Positions 60,393 to 64,000 of a DNA stretch of 64,000 nucleotides are shown here, in pieces. The DNA is from JAAELZ01 sp965209105 (GTDB lineage Bacteria; Pseudomonadota; Gammaproteobacteria; Arenicellales; Poriferihabitantaceae). Where the stretch lies: contig CBDBQB010000025.1 in the NCBI GenBank assembly GCA_965209105.1, positions 1 through 64,000 of the forward strand, read 5' to 3'. The notes beneath the pieces were generated by a model. It ran no database searches and was not told the DNA's origin. It was given only the letters and a program-made list of their open reading frames with translations. Every line of letters begins with the position of its first letter. Within the stretch, counting starts at the first letter, position 1. The position numbers and the translations under genes are program-made.

Positions 60393-63098
60393 TTAACCGG
60401 TATTGCGCATACCGGCAGAAATACCGTTAATGGCGATAATCATGGCGTCTTGTATCTTGCCGGTTTCGCCTTTGCGAATTCTCGATAATATTTCTACTTG
60501 CAAAATATTTAAGGGATCAACATAAGGATTGCGCACCACGATTCCTTGTAATACGAATGGCTCATGCTCGACCAAGTATTGATGCTCGGTCAGTTCTAGA
60601 ATCGCGTTGACAATATTTTGATATTTTTCACGCAAAGCTAGACCAAGCGGCTGCAACTTTTTATCGACCAAGGCTTCGTCATATAAACAAGCCACTTGAG
60701 GATCCGCTTTAGCCAACACCATCTCGATCAGATCGATAGTCGATTCAAAGAAGGGCCATTTTGCTAGCATGTCTCGCAGTTGATCCTGTTTATTCGCATC
60801 TAAAGCAGCCTGCAAGGCGGCGCCAATACCCAACCAAGCCGGTAGCATCAAACGCGTTTGTGTCCAGGCAAAAATCCAAGGAATCGCTCTCAGATAGGTA
60901 ATCCCTTGGCCTTTTCGCCGCCGCGCTGGGCGTGAGCCGATTTTCATCGATCCGAGCTCGGCTTCCGGCGTCGCCTGTATGAAATATGGCACGAAATCTG
61001 GATCTTTTCGCGTGGTGTCTCTAAATTCTTTGAGGGCATGCGCGGACAGCGCGTCCATCATGATTCGCCAGTCAGGGTGGGGTTCTGGCGGTGGGGTTAG
61101 GGTGGCATCGAGTACGGCGCAAAGATAAATTTTAAGACTTTCTACCGCTAAGCCAGGCACGCCGTATTTGGCCTGAATGACTTCACCTTGTTCGGTCACC
61201 CGAATCGTTCCGTTAACTGAACCAGGGGGCTGCGAACGAATCGCGCCGTGTGCCGGCCCGCCGCCCCGCGCGACGCTACCACCACGACCATGGAACAGGG
61301 TGAGTTTAATTTTAAATTCTTTAGCAAGTTTGACCAACTCTTCTTGGGCTTGATATAAACCCCAGGCCGCGGATAATTGCCCAGCATCTTTCGCCGAATC
61401 AGAGTAACCAATCATCACTTCTTGATGCCCGTCAATTTTGTCAAAGTAGACGGAGTTCGACCAAAGTTGAGTCATGGTCTCGGCAGCATGCTGTAGATCG
61501 TCTAAGCGTTCAAACAGGGGGGCAACACGTTGGGGCGTTAACGTACCACAGGCTTTTTGTAAAACTTCAACTGCCAATACATCCGAGGCTGAAGTCGCCA
61601 TTGAGATAATGTAGGCGCCAAGATACTCGGCTGGTTGGGTTGCCAATAGTTTAAATGTATCGATTACTTCCTGAACTTCATCACTCGCTTTAAAGTGGGC
61701 AGGTAGCAAAGGTCGTTTGTTCGCCAATTCGGTGGTCAGAAACTCCTGTCGCTCCGCCTCGCTCCAAGACGCGTAAGCCCCCAGACCTAAATGCAGTGTG
61801 ATCTCGTTTAATGCCTGGGTATGTCGATCCGCTTCTTGGCGAATATCCAGTGGCATGGCAATCACACCGAAGGCGTACACGCGGCGAATGATATCGCTTA
61901 GACGACCCTCAGCGATAATGTGGTCATGGCACGCGATGAGCGATTGATGGCAAATTAGTAAAGGGCCGAGTAAATCATCTTTAAGCGAGATTATTTCACC
62001 TGATTTCTGGCTGCGGCCTTCAAGACTACTTTCCATATGGCGCATGGTGCGCGACAGTTTCTTCAACAAAGATTTAAGCAGCACCCGATAGGGCTCGTGT
62101 TTATTGCCGACCAATTTACGCAAGGTTTCGTCACAATCATTCATTGAAAGCTCGTCACGCAAGGTTTTTATTTCCCGATGGTAAAGCTCCGCGGCCTTCC
62201 ATCGAGAGGTATAAATCACCTGCTGAGTAACCTCGGGTGTCACGTTTGGGTTTCCGTCACGATCACCCCCCATCCATGAACATATGCGTAATGGACTGAT
62301 ATCTAGAGGCAGTGGCTTATCTGTATGCTTGCGCAAAATTCGAGACAGGGTGTTTAATACTTCTGGAATGGCATTCCACAGGGTTTGTTCGAGCACCACC
62401 AAGCCTGACTTCGCCTCATCGATGGGGGTCGGTTGGTTACGCCTTATTTCGTCGGTTTCCCAGAGTTCGGTGATCACCCGATATAAGCGATCATGTATTT
62501 GTGCGATCTGGTATTCACGCAAATTAGGCGCGTCTAATTCTGCGAGCAAACTCGAAATACGTAAGTACTTATTCGAAACCGTTCGTCGACTCACTTCAGT
62601 TGGATGGGCGGTTAATACGGGCTCAATGGACAACTCACAAACTGTCTTAAATAAAACCTCAGGAGAAATATCTTTGGCCAATATGGCGGCGATTTTTTCA
62701 TTCAATTTGCAAAAAGCGTTTTGTGTAACAGGACGTTCAGCATCTTCGTTGAGTCCATCCCAATCCAGCGTCTTATGTAAGCGTAGTTGTTCGTGCTGGT
62801 CAGCAATATTCGATAGATGTAAAAACAAACTAAAGGCGCGCGCCAAAGAATACATTTGGTCGGCAGATAAACTAGCCAGCTGTTTATGTAAGGCATTGCC
62901 CGTTTTACTTTTCCCGGTACGCGACTGAATCGATAATTTGCGAATATGCTCGACCTGTTCATAGAGCGCCGCACCGCTTTGAGTCTGGATAGCCCGACCC
63001 AATAGCTCGCCAAGTAAGCGAACGTTTTGATGCAAGTGCGGATTAAGACTTGCCTTTGTTTGTTTGCTGTCTGCAAGCTTCGATGATTTCTTTTTCAT
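60393..63098 (-). CDS. ppc: phosphoenolpyruvate carboxylase
   Basis: Ppc adds bicarbonate to phosphoenolpyruvate to give oxaloacetate and refills the TCA cycle. The 901-residue protein has the catalytic His165 in LTAHPTEVSRRT, SWMGGDRDGNPNVTPEVT, the glycine-rich loop FHGRGGSVARGGGP, SLKIYLCAVLDATL and the invariant C-terminal MRNTG. The first 20 residues are basic and variable. ttcA lies 63 bp upstream on the same strand and an SDR-like gene 9 bp downstream. Together with the malic enzyme in this window it sets the flow between C3 and C4 acids. Confidence 0.97.
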   Translation of the reverse strand: MKKKSSKLADSKQTKASLNPHLHQNVRLLGELLGRAIQTQSGAALYEQVEHIRKLSIQSRTGKSKTGNALHKQLASLSADQMYSLARAFSLFLHLSNIADQHEQLRLHKTLDWDGLNEDAERPVTQNAFCKLNEKIAAILAKDISPEVLFKTVCELSIEPVLTAHPTEVSRRTVSNKYLRISSLLAELDAPNLREYQIAQIHDRLYRVITELWETDEIRRNQPTPIDEAKSGLVVLEQTLWNAIPEVLNTLSRILRKHTDKPLPLDISPLRICSWMGGDRDGNPNVTPEVTQQVIYTSRWKAAELYHREIKTLRDELSMNDCDETLRKLVGNKHEPYRVLLKSLLKKLSRTMRHMESSLEGRSQKSGEIISLKDDLLGPLLICHQSLIACHDHIIAEGRLSDIIRRVYAFGVIAMPLDIRQEADRHTQALNEITLHLGLGAYASWSEAERQEFLTTELANKRPLLPAHFKASDEVQEVIDTFKLLATQPAEYLGAYIISMATSASDVLAVEVLQKACGTLTPQRVAPLFERLDDLQHAAETMTQLWSNSVYFDKIDGHQEVMIGYSDSAKDAGQLSAAWGLYQAQEELVKLAKEFKIKLTLFHGRGGSVARGGGPAHGAIRSQPPGSVNGTIRVTEQGEVIQAKYGVPGLAVESLKIYLCAVLDATLTPPPEPHPDWRIMMDALSAHALKEFRDTTRKDPDFVPYFIQATPEAELGSMKIGSRPARRRKGQGITYLRAIPWIFAWTQTRLMLPAWLGIGAALQAALDANKQDQLRDMLAKWPFFESTIDLIEMVLAKADPQVACLYDEALVDKKLQPLGLALREKYQNIVNAILELTEHQYLVEHEPFVLQGIVVRNPYVDPLNILQVEILSRIRKGETGKIQDAMIIAINGISAGMRNTG

Positions 63099-63161
63099 AG
63101 TCGGTAAAAGTTATTGGCTGCGATTGCGCCAGAATAATGAGTGCGTTAAATTTTTTGGGTC

Positions 63162-63980
63162 TTAAAGCGCAGCAAAATCGAAGTGCTTATGATCTGCCAA
63201 TTGTGACAGCTCAACGTTTTGCATGCTCTTAAAAATAGTTTCTACACGTCCTGGGTGTGTCTTATTCCAGTTGCCCAACATGGCTTTGATGACTTGTCGT
63301 TGCAGGCCGTCTTGAGAACCACAAAGGGTGCACGGAATTATCGGATAGTCCTGTAAAGCTGCAAAAGCTTGAATATCCGCTTCTTTGCAATATGCCAGCG
63401 GACGAATAACCGTATTACGCCCATCATCGCTTTTAAGTTTTGGCGGCATCGCTTTTAGTTTGCCGCCATAAAACATATTCAAAAATAATGTTTCAACGAG
63501 GTCGTCTCGATGGTGCCCCAGCGCGATCTTATTCAGGCCATGCTCATGGGCAAAGTTATATAAAATACCGCGTCGCAGTCGAGAACACAGACCGCACATC
63601 GTTTTGCCCGCTGCAATTTTTTGTTTGACAATGCTGTAGGTGTCTTGCTCAATCACATGATAGGCGATGCCCAAACTATTGAGATAGGCAGGTAATATAT
63701 GTTCCGGGAAACCGGGTTGCTTCTGGTCTAAATTGACGGCAACTAATTCGAACGAAATAGGCGCGCGCTTTTGCAAAGCCAGCAAAATATCGAGCAGGGT
63801 ATAAGAATCTTTTCCACCAGACAGACAGACCATAATACGATCTTTATCTTCAATCATGGCATAATCTTGAATCGCTTTACCAACCTGCCGCTGCAAGCGT
63901 TTTTGGCATTTATTTTGCTCAAAATTCTGCCGCTGACCTTGACGATTAATAGGAAATTTCAATTTTGACACGCGATGCAA
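63162..63980 (-). CDS. ttcA: tRNA cytidine(32) 2-sulfurtransferase
   Basis: TtcA thiolates cytidine 32 of some tRNAs, using ATP and a [4Fe-4S] cluster. The PP-loop SGGKDS is at about residues 54-59. The cluster cysteines are in CGLCSRLRRG and CTLCGSQ; LGHHRDDLVETLFLNMFYGG is the family signature. The longest frame begins at TTG 63980; an in-frame stop at 63990-63992 rules out a start further upstream, and GTG 63971 is an alternative. The N-terminus before QKRLQRQVG is variable in the family. It is probably the first gene of a ttcA-ppc-SDR unit. Confidence 0.94.
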   Translation of the reverse strand: MHRVSKLKFPINRQGQRQNFEQNKCQKRLQRQVGKAIQDYAMIEDKDRIMVCLSGGKDSYTLLDILLALQKRAPISFELVAVNLDQKQPGFPEHILPAYLNSLGIAYHVIEQDTYSIVKQKIAAGKTMCGLCSRLRRGILYNFAHEHGLNKIALGHHRDDLVETLFLNMFYGGKLKAMPPKLKSDDGRNTVIRPLAYCKEADIQAFAALQDYPIIPCTLCGSQDGLQRQVIKAMLGNWNKTHPGRVETIFKSMQNVELSQLADHKHFDFAAL

Positions 63981-64000
63981 TAAGTCTGTTTATTGAAGGC

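Overview
The window is chromosomal DNA of moderate GC content, almost certainly from a gammaproteobacterium. The evidence is gene order: miaB-phoH-ybeY-lnt, tkt-gap-pgk-pyk-fba, hflK-hflC-DUF2065-purA, yciO-trpS-scpA-scpB-rluB, and ttcA-ppc. I cannot place it in a genus. A SAM-II riboswitch, a family best known from Alphaproteobacteria and marine metagenomes, sits upstream of metZ.

Layout. 1-5.2 kb: translation and envelope genes (3' end of miaB, phoH, ybeY, lnt) and a beta-CASP metallo-hydrolase. 5.4-12.5 kb: a central carbon cluster (tkt, gap, pgk, pyk, class I fba). 12.5-17.8 kb: truA, trpF, hflK, hflC, DUF2065, purA. 17.9-19.5 kb: two small unknown genes, then a gene graveyard with two pseudogene remnants and a MITE-like repeat. 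19.4-24.3 kb: maeB with an operator-like palindrome at its promoter, then metZ behind a strong promoter, a SAM-II aptamer and an intrinsic terminator, then an acyltransferase. 24.3-28.1 kb: a two-component system disturbed by two small repeats, a DUF2384 protein and a DUF1566 lipid-anchored or membrane-anchored protein. 28.1-32.7 kb: an AapJQMP-type amino-acid ABC transporter. 32.8-34.5 kb: rpsF-rpsR-rplI; S6 carries a 13-residue tandem-repeat tail. 34.5-37.9 kb: an 1144-residue protein I do not recognise. 38.2-45.8 kb: a WecA/MraY-like transferase, pcnB, yciO, trpS, scpA, scpB, rluB and a Tat-exported thioredoxin-fold protein.

45.9-49.7 kb is a three-level nest of mobile DNA: a 156-bp MITE was hit by an IS66 element, whose tnpC was then hit by an IS3-family element. 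All three insertions still show their target duplications. 50.0-52.8 kb holds a PhnW-like aminotransferase, a CDP-alcohol phosphatidyltransferase and a frameshifted nucleotidyltransferase. Together they look like the end part of a phosphonolipid or unusual lipid-headgroup pathway. 52.9-56.0 kb is a GldA/GldF/GldG-type ABC system. 56.2-64 kb: DUF1801, MAPEG, a small membrane protein, a di-haem membrane cytochrome, a sulfotransferase, a degenerate SDR, ppc and ttcA.

The best candidates for something new are the metZ control region (nested inverted repeats, promoter, SAM-II aptamer, terminator), the lipid-headgroup cluster, the 1144-residue orphan and the repeat-bearing S6. I did not find a complete new defence or mobile system.
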